From assembly GCF_003385495.1 (NCBI RefSeq), contig NZ_QNUH01000010.1, positions 62,001 to 126,000 of the forward strand: DNA of 64,000 nt. Reading direction: 5' to 3'. The translations under genes were made by a program, and so were the position numbers. Source of the DNA: Chryseobacterium elymi. Lineage in GTDB: Bacteria > Bacteroidota > Bacteroidia > Flavobacteriales > Weeksellaceae. The notes below the pieces were generated by a model, which saw only the letters and a list, made by a program, of their open reading frames with translations, did no database searches and had not been told where the DNA came from. The number at the start of each line of letters is the position of its first letter. The stretch's first letter is position 1. Below, in pieces: positions 25,787-33,802 of this stretch.

Positions 25787-27754
25787 ATGAAGAGATTACT
25801 TATTCTATTAAGCTTATTATTGTCTTTTACTTTACAGGCACAGGTTATCCCTCTTGATGAGAAATCTTATGTAGACAGCTTACAGAATATTACAAAGACG
25901 GCAGCAAATACTTCAAAAGCAACAGCATTTTTTCTTCTATCAAATTATTACAGAAACAGTGATTCTCTTTTAAGCAAAAAGTACCTGACAAACGGGAAAG
26001 CATTCATTAAAAATGATGTTTTTCTTACAGCTAAATATGATTACTACGAAGGACAATACAATCTTGACCGGAATAAAGAAAAGGCAGCCCGTTCCTATCA
26101 AAAGGCCATTAAGGCATTATCAGAATTAAAAACCAGGCAATCTGATTTCTATCAGTCTTTGGCCTGGTATAGCTATGGGGTGACGCAAAAAGATAAGGAA
26201 GGCTACCCTTTTTTAGTAAAGACCGTCGTTGAAAAATGTATTCCATTGATTAAAAAATATGGAAACAGCAGAAACTTGGGATTTGCATACACTCAGCTTG
26301 CGATCATCCTTACGTACAATGCACAGTTTGAAAAGGCCGGTAACTACAATAATAAAGCTTTAGAAATTCTTGAGAAGAACTATCCCGGCTCTGCTGAATT
26401 ATTTTATACCTACTTAAATTCCGCAAGCAATTTCTGCTACCAGGCCAAAGGAAATGAAGCTAAAAAGTTTCTGGACAAAGCTGAAAAATTAATTACGCCT
26501 TATCCTGAATCGTCATCCAACTCGTTTTATTATTATGGTAAAACACTTTACTATATTACCAAGCAGGAAAATTCAGAGGCATTATCCATGATTGAAAAAG
26601 GGCTTTATTATACCAAAAAATTTAATCAGAATCTTCAGGCACAAATGTTCTATTTTAACAAGTATGATATTTTAAAGAAACTAAAAAGGTATGAGGAAGC
26701 TAAAAATGTTCTGGAAGATATTTTAACAGAAAAATCTCTTGTTCTTGATCTTAATAACAGAAAAACCATCTATAAACAACTTTCAGCATTGAATGAAGAA
26801 ATGGGAAATGCTAAAGAAGCTTTGATGTGGGAGCAGAGATATTCTAAACTCAATGACAGCCTGAGCAGTGAAAATGTAAGACTTGAGATTAACAAAATTG
26901 AAGCAAAATTCAATACTGCTGAAAAAGAAAGAAAAATAGCGACGCTGAACGCCGAAAAGAATCAGAAAGATCTGGAAATGAATAAGAAGAACTCTTATTT
27001 ATGGGGACTGAGCCTTATCTTATTACTGGCGTTAAGTCTGTTGGTTTTCCTTTTTATCCTGTTCAGAAAGAATAAAAAAATCTCTGAACAAAGAATAAAC
27101 GACATTAAACAGAAGGAAGAACTGTCTCTTACCAAAGCTATTCTTGATGGTGAAGAAAGGGAAAGAGAGCGTATTGCCAGAGACCTTCACGATGGTTTAG
27201 GCGGAATGCTTGCCGGCGTTAAAATTAATTTTTCTACATGGTCATCCAGCCATTTACACCCTGAAAAAGATAAAGACTTTTATACGATTTTGGGACAATT
27301 GGACCAATCTGTAGGTGAACTCCGCCACATAGCAAGAAACTTAATGCCTGAATCACTTCTTAATTTCGGCTTGGAAACAGCCTTAAATGATCTTTGTGAA
27401 TTTTACTCCAGAAAAGATTTAAACATTGATTTTCAATCTATTAACATTAAGAAAGATCTACCTCTAAATATTCAGCTTAATATTTACAGAATTGTACAGG
27501 AGTTATTGGCAAACGCCCTAAAACACGCTGAGGCCAGCAGTATTCTGCTTCAGTGTTCCCAGTCCGAAGAACGCTTTATGATTACCATTGAAGACAATGG
27601 AAAGGGGTTTGATCAAAAAATTGAGCAGACGACAAAAAGTATGGGGCTCCGAAACTTAAAAAACAGGGTGAATTATCTGAAGGGTAAAATGGAGGTAGGT
27701 TCCGACAGCCAGGGTACAACGATTAATATTGAACTTAACACGGATGGAGAATAA
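25787..27754 (+). CDS. NarL-system sensor histidine kinase with periplasmic TPR region
   Basis: The 655-residue protein has a signal peptide (MKRLLILLSLLLSFTLQAQ), roughly 370 residues of TPR-like helical repeats, a membrane helix (GLSLILLLALSLLVFLFILF), a HisKA_3 dimerisation domain (RERIARDLHDGLGGMLAG, phosphoacceptor His in RDLHDG) and a HATPase domain (ELLANALKHAEAS, EDNGKGFD, GLRNLKNRV). It is the partner of the overlapping LuxR-type regulator. Both flanking genes are paralogous small lipoproteins, which could be signal or target. Confidence 0.93.
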   Translation: MKRLLILLSLLLSFTLQAQVIPLDEKSYVDSLQNITKTAANTSKATAFFLLSNYYRNSDSLLSKKYLTNGKAFIKNDVFLTAKYDYYEGQYNLDRNKEKAARSYQKAIKALSELKTRQSDFYQSLAWYSYGVTQKDKEGYPFLVKTVVEKCIPLIKKYGNSRNLGFAYTQLAIILTYNAQFEKAGNYNNKALEILEKNYPGSAELFYTYLNSASNFCYQAKGNEAKKFLDKAEKLITPYPESSSNSFYYYGKTLYYITKQENSEALSMIEKGLYYTKKFNQNLQAQMFYFNKYDILKKLKRYEEAKNVLEDILTEKSLVLDLNNRKTIYKQLSALNEEMGNAKEALMWEQRYSKLNDSLSSENVRLEINKIEAKFNTAEKERKIATLNAEKNQKDLEMNKKNSYLWGLSLILLLALSLLVFLFILFRKNKKISEQRINDIKQKEELSLTKAILDGEERERERIARDLHDGLGGMLAGVKINFSTWSSSHLHPEKDKDFYTILGQLDQSVGELRHIARNLMPESLLNFGLETALNDLCEFYSRKDLNIDFQSINIKKDLPLNIQLNIYRIVQELLANALKHAEASSILLQCSQSEERFMITIEDNGKGFDQKIEQTTKSMGLRNLKNRVNYLKGKMEVGSDSQGTTINIELNTDGE

Positions 27755-28388
27755 AAAAATAAATATCGTCATTGTAGACGACCACCCCATTGTGATAGAA
27801 GGGTTAAAAATGATGCTTAACAGCCAGCTTGGGTTCATTGTTTCCAAAAGTTTTGCTTCGGGCTCGGAAATGATTGATTGTATTATGAATCATAAAGTAG
27901 ATATTATCCTTTTGGATATTACATTACCTGATGCCAATGGTACAGAGCTTTGCCGGGAAATAAAGAAAATATCGCCGGATACTTCAGTAATCATGTTCAG
28001 TAACCGTTCTGAAAGAAGTATTATCATGCAGTCTATACAAAACGGTGCCAGCGGTTATATTCTTAAAAACACCTCTATAGATGAACTGGTGGTATGCATT
28101 CAGGGTGCCTATTCCGGAAATATTGTTTTCTGCAATGAAACTAAGCAAATCATCAGCAAACCTTCTCAAAACGATTTACAAGTGCCAAGGCTGACGAAAA
28201 GGGAAAAACAGATTCTCCAAATGGTAGCTGAAGGTAAAACCAGCATGATCATTGCAGATGAACTTTTCCTGAGTCCGCTTACCGTAGATACCCACCGTAA
28301 AAATTTGTTACAGAAGTTCCATGCAAAAAATTCTACCGAACTCATCAACCTTGCTGTCCAACAAAATATGATTGAAAACAGTAAATAA
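27744..28388 (+). CDS. NarL/LuxR-family response regulator
   Basis: The ATG at 27744 (MENKKINIVIVDDHP) overlaps the kinase stop by 11 bases and begins the receiver directly; the frame extends five codons further upstream but those residues are not needed. Receiver phosphoacceptor Asp in VDIILLDITLPDANG; LuxR helix-turn-helix LTKREKQILQMVAEGKT through SPLTVDTHRKNLLQKF. Translationally coupled to the kinase. The transcript ends at a hairpin shared with the convergent lipoprotein gene. Confidence 0.93.
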   Translation: MENKKINIVIVDDHPIVIEGLKMMLNSQLGFIVSKSFASGSEMIDCIMNHKVDIILLDITLPDANGTELCREIKKISPDTSVIMFSNRSERSIIMQSIQNGASGYILKNTSIDELVVCIQGAYSGNIVFCNETKQIISKPSQNDLQVPRLTKREKQILQMVAEGKTSMIIADELFLSPLTVDTHRKNLLQKFHAKNSTELINLAVQQNMIENSK

Positions 28389-28410
28389 AAAAACCGCTTA
28401 AAAGCGGTTT
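28385..28410. terminator. Bidirectional terminator
   Basis: Perfect stem AAACCGCTT / AAGCGGTTT with a two-base spacer; poly-A on the left serves as a T run for the leftward lipoprotein gene, GATCATTT on the right is weaker for the regulator gene. Confidence 0.75.
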
Positions 28411-28434
28411 GATCATTTATAATAAGTAAATATC

Positions 28435-28857
28435 TTACAATTCTAAGAAGCTGTAATCAATGGAAGCGACCATAGGCCCCGCTCCTACTTTCTTATCAGT
28501 TCTTACGATTTCGCCATCTATCCAAAGATTCACAACCAATTCAGAATCTGCATCCGGAAGATCGGCTTTGGCATCAAGATTTAACTGAGCCTGGCTGGAA
28601 TTTACAAAGAATTCACCGCTGGTCCAAACAGTTCCTACAGGATCGAAAATATCAGTTTTAGATGTTCCTACCTGTGTTACGATAGCTTTAATAACTCCTC
28701 CGGCAGTTGTTTTTACTTCAAACTGGACAACATGATCTTTGAATTCTTCATCGTCGTCATCCTTTTTACAAGAATTCACTACAGTAATTACCGAAAATAA
28801 TAAAACGAATAAAAAAGAAAGTCTAAGTAAACTTTTTGATTTGTAAAATTGCTTCAT
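28435..28857 (-). CDS. Small surface lipoprotein, MmpS-like fold, second paralog
   Basis: The 140-residue protein has a lipobox VVNSCKKDDDDEE with the acidic surface-export signal. Its mature region aligns by eye with the lipoprotein at 25172: GTVWTSGE against GTTWTSPE, ELVVNLWIDGEIVRTDK against LKVQIWVDGELKKEG, and a final VASIDYSF strand. The two paralogs enclose the NarL two-component pair and are both transcribed leftward. Function unknown. Confidence 0.7.
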   Translation of the reverse strand: MKQFYKSKSLLRLSFLFVLLFSVITVVNSCKKDDDDEEFKDHVVQFEVKTTAGGVIKAIVTQVGTSKTDIFDPVGTVWTSGEFFVNSSQAQLNLDAKADLPDADSELVVNLWIDGEIVRTDKKVGAGPMVASIDYSFLEL

Positions 28858-28882
28858 TTCTCCAAATAGATTTTTAATGTTT

Positions 28883-28890
28883 CAAATATA
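28883..28890 (-). promoter_or_regulatory. -7 element of the second MmpS-like lipoprotein
   Basis: TATATTTG on the minus strand, 25 bases before the ATG; no TTG at the optimal -33 distance. Confidence 0.5.
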
Positions 28891-29044
28891 AGTTTTTTAT
28901 TAATATAAAAATAACTTTTATGAAAAATTTCCAATAAAGTTTTCTAAATAATATCAAATCAATAAAAAGAACAATTACAGTAGCAGCCTATATTTGAGCG
29001 TGTATTCAACTAAGTTATCAAGTGCAAAACCTGGAACCTAAGTT

Positions 29045-29078
29045 TTGAATTTACAATATGATTTATTAATTATATTTG
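29045..29078 (+). promoter_or_regulatory. Promoter of the esterase gene, predicting a leaderless mRNA
   Basis: TTG at 29045-29047, 23 bases, then TATATTTG at 29071-29078; only four bases separate this from the ATG at 29083, so transcription should begin at or next to the start codon. The spacing is slightly long. Confidence 0.5.
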
Positions 29079-29082
29079 CTGT

Positions 29083-29721
29083 ATGAATTTAGATTATATA
29101 GTAAGAGAACCGGAACATATCACTCCAAATACTACCGTCCTTTTCATGCTACATGGCTATGGCAGTAATGAGCAGGATCTTTTCAGCTTTAGGGAAACTC
29201 TTCCCGTCGACTGGCTTATTGTAAGCTTCAGGGCACCCAGAAATACCCAGTTTGAGGGATATTCCTGGTTTGATATTGATTTTAACAATCCTGAAAATTT
29301 CATTGACATTTCCCAGGCTAAGGAATCTTTAGATGCAGTGCTAGAAAATATTCTGAAAATTGTGAATCATTACGGTCTTATTGAAGGTAAGGTACATTTG
29401 TGCGGCTTTAGCCAGGGCGGAATACTCTGTTATGCTTTAGCCTTAAAGCACCCCGATCTGTTCAATTATGTGGCTTGCTTAAGCAGTTATCCTGAGGAAA
29501 AGCTTCTGGACGGTATTGTGAAAGACAAAAAGAAGCTGGAAAGACTCCGTTTCTTTGTATCACACGGAACAGATGATGCCGTTATCCCGATGGAATGGGG
29601 AAGAAAAGCGGCAGATCTTCTGTATGACCTGAGCTGTTATTTTACGTTCAGAGAGTATATGAGCGGGCACGGTGTGAATCAGAAAAACTATATGGATCTG
29701 ATGGATTTTTTCTCAAAATAA
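29083..29721 (+). CDS. Phospholipase/carboxylesterase-family alpha/beta hydrolase
   Basis: The 212-residue cytoplasmic protein has the esterase nucleophile elbow GFSQGG, an oxyanion-type FMLHGYGSNEQDLF start, the Asp region VSHGTDDAVIPMEWG and the catalytic His in YMSGHGVNQ. This matches the short predicted-esterase group of the phospholipase/carboxylesterase family, acting on small ester substrates. Single gene with own promoter and terminator. Confidence 0.9.
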   Translation: MNLDYIVREPEHITPNTTVLFMLHGYGSNEQDLFSFRETLPVDWLIVSFRAPRNTQFEGYSWFDIDFNNPENFIDISQAKESLDAVLENILKIVNHYGLIEGKVHLCGFSQGGILCYALALKHPDLFNYVACLSSYPEEKLLDGIVKDKKKLERLRFFVSHGTDDAVIPMEWGRKAADLLYDLSCYFTFREYMSGHGVNQKNYMDLMDFFSK

Positions 29722-29778
29722 CATCAGTCCATGTAAAATAATTTTCAATCAACACCACCGCTTCATTGCAGTTTATAC

Positions 29779-29807
29779 AAACATTCCTGTTTTTGGAATG
29801 TTTTTTT
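29779..29807 (+). terminator. Rho-independent terminator
   Basis: Stem AAACATTCC / GGAATGTTT with a TGTTTTT loop, followed by further T. It lies about 58 bases after the esterase stop. Confidence 0.8.
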
Positions 29808-29842
29808 ATTGATAGTAAGGATAATTTCAGTAAATTCAGTAA

Positions 29843-31171
29843 ATGAAACTTTTGTTTTTTTTACTGACATTATTCTTCAGCATTTTTATAGGTGCGCAAA
29901 ATTCTTTTGAACTGGTTAACGTTAAAAAAGCTGTCATTCCTTTTAAGCTTATCAATAATCTTATTTTCATCCCTATCAATGTTAATGGTGCCGAGCTTAC
30001 CTTTATGCTTGATACGGGAGTAGCGGAAACGATTCTTTTCAGTCTAGAGAATAAAGAGATTAAGCTGGAGAATATTGAGAAGATCAAATTTTCTGGGCTT
30101 GGAGGAAATGTAAGCATAGACGGTTTTAAATCCGATCGTAATATTGCAAAAATAGGTGATCATATTATCAATTCTTCCATGCTTCTATTTATTGTCATTG
30201 ATGAAGAGTTCAATATTTCATCTCATATCGGAATTCCAGTGAACGGGGTTATCGGGTATCATTTTTTTAAGAACCATCCTATTTCGATTGATTACACCTC
30301 AAAAAAAATAACGGTCTACCAGGATTCCAATGCGTTCAAAAAGAAGGTCCGAAAGTTTGACGAGCTTCCCATGAGTGTGGAAAAAGACAAACCTTACATT
30401 AATGCTGATGTAGAAATGACAAGGGAAAAGAAAAGCTCGAAACTGCTTATAGATCTTGGCAACAGTGATGCTATATGGCTTTTTCCGACCCTTATCAAAG
30501 ATTTTGTGTACAACAGGCCAAATATTGATGATTATCTGGGCCGCGGGTTCAATGGAGATATTTACGGTAAAAGAAGCCGTATCCATAATTTTTATCTCGG
30601 GAATTTCAAGTTTGAAAAGCCGCTCACAGCAATGCCTGATGAATATTCTATCCAGCATGTGAATCTGGTAAAGGATAGAAAGGGATCTGTCGGGGGAGAA
30701 ATAATGCGTAGATTTTCGGTCGTTTTCGATTATACAGACGGAAAATTATATCTGAAAAAAAACAGGAACTTTAATGATCCTTTTCATTTTAATATGAGCG
30801 GACTGGACTTTAAGCAGGATGGGCTGGAATGGCAGGAAGACCGGGTGAAAATAGAACCTAAACAATTATCGGAAGCTTCTTCCGGCACTGAAATTTCAAT
30901 GGGAAATAACTTCCAGTATAAATTTACATTGAAACCTATTTTTTCTGTTGCAGGAGTAAGAAAAGATTCTCCGGCATTTATTGCAGGACTGAAAAAAGAT
31001 GACCGCATCATCACCATTAACGGGAGCCGGACTTCCGATATGACCATGGAAAAGATCATGGAGCTTATGAAATCTGATGAAGGAAGAAATATCACAATGG
31101 TGATCCAGAGAAAGAATAAGGAAATGACATTTAGTTTTGTGTTAGAAGACCCTATACCCTATCAAGATTAA
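29843..31171 (+). CDS. Secreted retropepsin-like aspartyl protease with C-terminal PDZ domain
   Basis: The 442-residue protein has a signal peptide (MKLLFFLLTLFFSIFIGAQ), two aspartyl-protease half sites (FMLDTGVAETILF with a canonical DTG, then LLIDLGNSDAIWLFP where the second site is DLG instead of DTG) and a PDZ domain near residues 360-435 (RKDSPAFIAGLKKDDRIITINGS). This domain order is common in Bacteroidota clan AA proteases. The altered second site may reduce activity. The next gene begins three bases after its stop, so they share a transcript. Confidence 0.88.
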   Translation: MKLLFFLLTLFFSIFIGAQNSFELVNVKKAVIPFKLINNLIFIPINVNGAELTFMLDTGVAETILFSLENKEIKLENIEKIKFSGLGGNVSIDGFKSDRNIAKIGDHIINSSMLLFIVIDEEFNISSHIGIPVNGVIGYHFFKNHPISIDYTSKKITVYQDSNAFKKKVRKFDELPMSVEKDKPYINADVEMTREKKSSKLLIDLGNSDAIWLFPTLIKDFVYNRPNIDDYLGRGFNGDIYGKRSRIHNFYLGNFKFEKPLTAMPDEYSIQHVNLVKDRKGSVGGEIMRRFSVVFDYTDGKLYLKKNRNFNDPFHFNMSGLDFKQDGLEWQEDRVKIEPKQLSEASSGTEISMGNNFQYKFTLKPIFSVAGVRKDSPAFIAGLKKDDRIITINGSRTSDMTMEKIMELMKSDEGRNITMVIQRKNKEMTFSFVLEDPIPYQD

Positions 31172-31174
31172 AAT

Positions 31175-31702
31175 ATGAAAACCGAAGAAAGCACAATAGA
31201 CAAAATAAGAACCCGCCCAAGATTCAAGATGTTTACGCATCTTACCAAAGAAGAATATGCGGAGAACCTGAAAAAATACCTTGCAGACCATAAGGATGAA
31301 TTTTCCGGAAATATCAACAAGGAAATGGCCACGATCTGCGTTGAAACTGAATATGACAATTACTGGAAACCCAGACTGTCTTTACGGATAGAAATTGAAG
31401 ATGATGAGACTGTTATACGGGGAGTATTTGGTCCCAGCTCTGCGGTGTGGACTTTTTTTATGTTCCTTTATTTTTTCTTTTCTATCATGTGGATGACTTT
31501 TTTCACCATGTATTACGTGGAAAATCAAATAAAAAGCGCTGAGTTCCCGTGGGCTCTGAGCGCTTCATTTGTTATGTTGTTCTGTATCTTTCTTACCTAT
31601 GCAGCGGCCAGATTCGGACAGTACAAAGGTAAAGAAGAGATGCTTAAGCTTAGAAAGTTTGCTGAAGAATCTACTTCACAGTTTGAAAAGAAAATTAATT
31701 AG
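31175..31702 (+). CDS. Membrane protein of unknown function, two transmembrane helices
   Basis: The 175-residue protein has a charged N-terminal half of about 85 residues, two membrane helices (WTFFMFLYFFFSIMWMTFF and LSASFVMLFCIFLTYAAARF) and a short charged tail. No family recognised. It is co-transcribed with the aspartyl protease and overlaps the convergent L,D-transpeptidase gene by eight bases at the 3' ends. Confidence 0.7.
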   Translation: MKTEESTIDKIRTRPRFKMFTHLTKEEYAENLKKYLADHKDEFSGNINKEMATICVETEYDNYWKPRLSLRIEIEDDETVIRGVFGPSSAVWTFFMFLYFFFSIMWMTFFTMYYVENQIKSAEFPWALSASFVMLFCIFLTYAAARFGQYKGKEEMLKLRKFAEESTSQFEKKIN

Positions 31703-32732
31703 CAGGAACTTCTACAGGTTTTTCATCCTGGATTGGAACCGCCATAGCTTTAGCTGTTTTGATGGAGTCAGCTACTTTTTCCCTGTTGTCCTGTTCCTTG
31801 ATCATTTTATCAATATGGGGCTCCAAAAGCTTGGTCATTTCTTCCACTGAAATATTATTGGCATTGGGATCATCCAAAAGCTTTCTCCATGGTTTTCTTC
31901 CACCCCATTTGTAATCTCCGAATACCATCACAGGTGTTCCTTTTGCTTTGGTTGTAGCACCTCCGGGATTCAGAATCCAGGTATCTGCATAAGAATACAG
32001 CCACTGTGCATCCTTCATCAATAAACGCAAACATGAATGTGATGCCGGATAACCGGGAAGATCATACTGATGCCATCCAATACCTCCGATATTATGAATA
32101 TTAAAGTTATAAGGAAGCTTCCATTCACTGCTTACCGTTGAAATGGAAAGTTTCTTTTTCCAGTTGGTAAAAGTAAGTCCACGCGTTGTCTGCGCAGCTT
32201 TTTTTCCCATGCTTGTTGGTCCCCATTTAACAAGGCTGCCATTGGAATAAACCCCGTAAGCCTGTATAGGATAGGAAAAGATGACGAATTTTTTCACCCC
32301 GCTCAGTATATCAATCTGCATTGGAAAAGGTGAGTACTCCATGAGCGTTGTGTCTATTTTTGCAGGAACTACCAATGTATCGGCGTTCCATTTATTTTTA
32401 GAATCAAGCCTATTTAATGCCAGAATTGCATAACGTTCCTTCTCACTGTATTTTTTACTGAATTCTGCATAGATGGAATCTCTTAGCTTTTTATCTTTAG
32501 GAAGAACAAGGGCATTATAAAAACCGTTTTCCTGCATTGCCGGCGGTACAGACTCTTTTTTCACTACAGAATCTTTCTTAATAGAATCTTTTTCTACAGC
32601 AGAAATTTCTGACGAAGAAACCGTATCTTTAAAAGTATCGCTTAATTTTTCGATTTCTTTCTTACAAGAAATCAGCATTGCTGCGCAAAACAGGGCGTAT
32701 AAAAATGATTTTTTCACAGATATGTTTTTCAT
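31695..32732 (-). CDS. L,D-transpeptidase (YkuD) lipoprotein
   Basis: The 345-residue protein has a lipobox (MLISCKKEIE), a Ser/Lys-rich linker and a YkuD catalytic domain with the HxxxxSCxR signature visible as HSCLRLLMKDAQWLY, preceded by IHNIGGIGWHQYDLPGYP. Such enzymes form 3-3 crosslinks in peptidoglycan or attach proteins to it. The C-terminal 70 residues are Lys/Glu/Pro-rich. Single gene, overlapping its convergent neighbour. Confidence 0.9.
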   Translation of the reverse strand: MKNISVKKSFLYALFCAAMLISCKKEIEKLSDTFKDTVSSSEISAVEKDSIKKDSVVKKESVPPAMQENGFYNALVLPKDKKLRDSIYAEFSKKYSEKERYAILALNRLDSKNKWNADTLVVPAKIDTTLMEYSPFPMQIDILSGVKKFVIFSYPIQAYGVYSNGSLVKWGPTSMGKKAAQTTRGLTFTNWKKKLSISTVSSEWKLPYNFNIHNIGGIGWHQYDLPGYPASHSCLRLLMKDAQWLYSYADTWILNPGGATTKAKGTPVMVFGDYKWGGRKPWRKLLDDPNANNISVEEMTKLLEPHIDKMIKEQDNREKVADSIKTAKAMAVPIQDEKPVEVPAN

Positions 32733-32830
32733 AAATAAAACAGGTCATTTAGTTTGGTTACCCATTGCAAATATCAGACCTTAATTTGAATCTCAAAAGA
32801 CATTATAAAAAATACCGTAAAAAAACGGTA

Positions 32831-33490
32831 TTAAGCATATTTATCTATTTTCCTTGATTTCGTAACTATAAACTTGTTTAAACTTTTATTTTCCTGAGAA
32901 ACAAAAATAGAAAAAGCCAGATAATGTAGATTCCTAAAATCAGAGTCTGCATTAAGAAATAATCCTTTATACTCTATATCTGCATCATTTAGAAGGCCGA
33001 AAATCTCATCTAAATTTTCTTTAATATTACATAAATCATGATCCTATCCGCTTATTGAATTCTCATTGAAAGCATTTACCCTTGGTTATCACAAAGGAAA
33101 ATACAATTACTGATCTTGGATCATTTTCTTCCCTGATATCCTATCGATTCCCCCCTGTCCTGCTACGGATATGATTTCCATCCAATTGAACGCTGGAAAG
33201 ATCCAATTTTTTTTATTGTTCTGCAAAAGAGAAATCCAAATTCTTTTGAAAGAACCGTCTTTACATCATTTATTGAAATAATAATAAATCAATTGCCAGC
33301 TTATTGTTTCTTTTGAAAAAATATTCTTTGAGACTTAATTCGCGCCATTGGCAATCTGCTTTCAATCGTTTAATAATGAGTTTAAAGATTTTTCCTAATC
33401 AAATCTCATAGAAAACCCTCGTTTGCCTTTGTTTAAATAAGGTAAAATCCATTTTTCCAGTTTATCTTTGCTTATGAGTTCCAGATTTTA
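32831..33490 (-). pseudogene. Decayed IS5-like transposase
   Basis: No open frame survives, but pieces of a DDE transposase can be read in shifting minus-strand frames in the right order: ELISKDKLEKWILPYLNKGK and GKRGF (about 33480-33410), IFKLIIKRLK-CQWREL, WCKDGSFKRIWISLLQNNKK, SVQLDGNH, GYQGRK, then an intact 71-codon tail from 33043 with NIKENLDEIFGLL and YKGLFLNADSDF. The same words occur in the less decayed copy at 50397-51225 (YKLKTGIQWHLLP, SSDLDGSHT, KGLFMNADAGF), though sequence differs enough that the two are not recent duplicates. The rest of the 32733-33802 gap shows nothing else. Confidence 0.7.
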
Positions 33491-33802
33491 GTTCTTTTTT
33501 TGCAACTCTAAATTGCTAATTTTTTGGAAACTCTAAGTTTAAACAGGTTCAATATAGAATAATTTTCAGGTATGAATAAGTATCAATTTAATGAAGCATC
33601 GTATTGATTAAAGCCTATTAAGCTTCTGTAGCTTTTTGAGAAGCAGAACATAAAACATAAGCCTGTCTCGCTCTATCGGCATGTCAATAAATTCATATGC
33701 AAATTTGGCCCCCTATGTGATATTTACCATCAGTATCTTATCATATTCTATTATGTACCTAAAGATATTTTGATCTTATAAAATTTCGTGTTAAATTAGT
33801 TT

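Noticed and set aside
30299-30658. 119-codon minus-strand frame
   Set aside because: Antisense to the aspartyl protease between its two catalytic sites; no independent support.
32811-32832. Hairpin AATACCGT / ACGGTATT as terminator
   Set aside because: AT-rich loop, no strong T run and no gene ending there; more likely part of the decayed IS edge.
33061-33330. Plus-strand frame reading PLSCYGYDFHPIERWKDPIF
   Set aside because: The minus strand reads as an ordered set of transposase fragments, so the plus frame is incidental.
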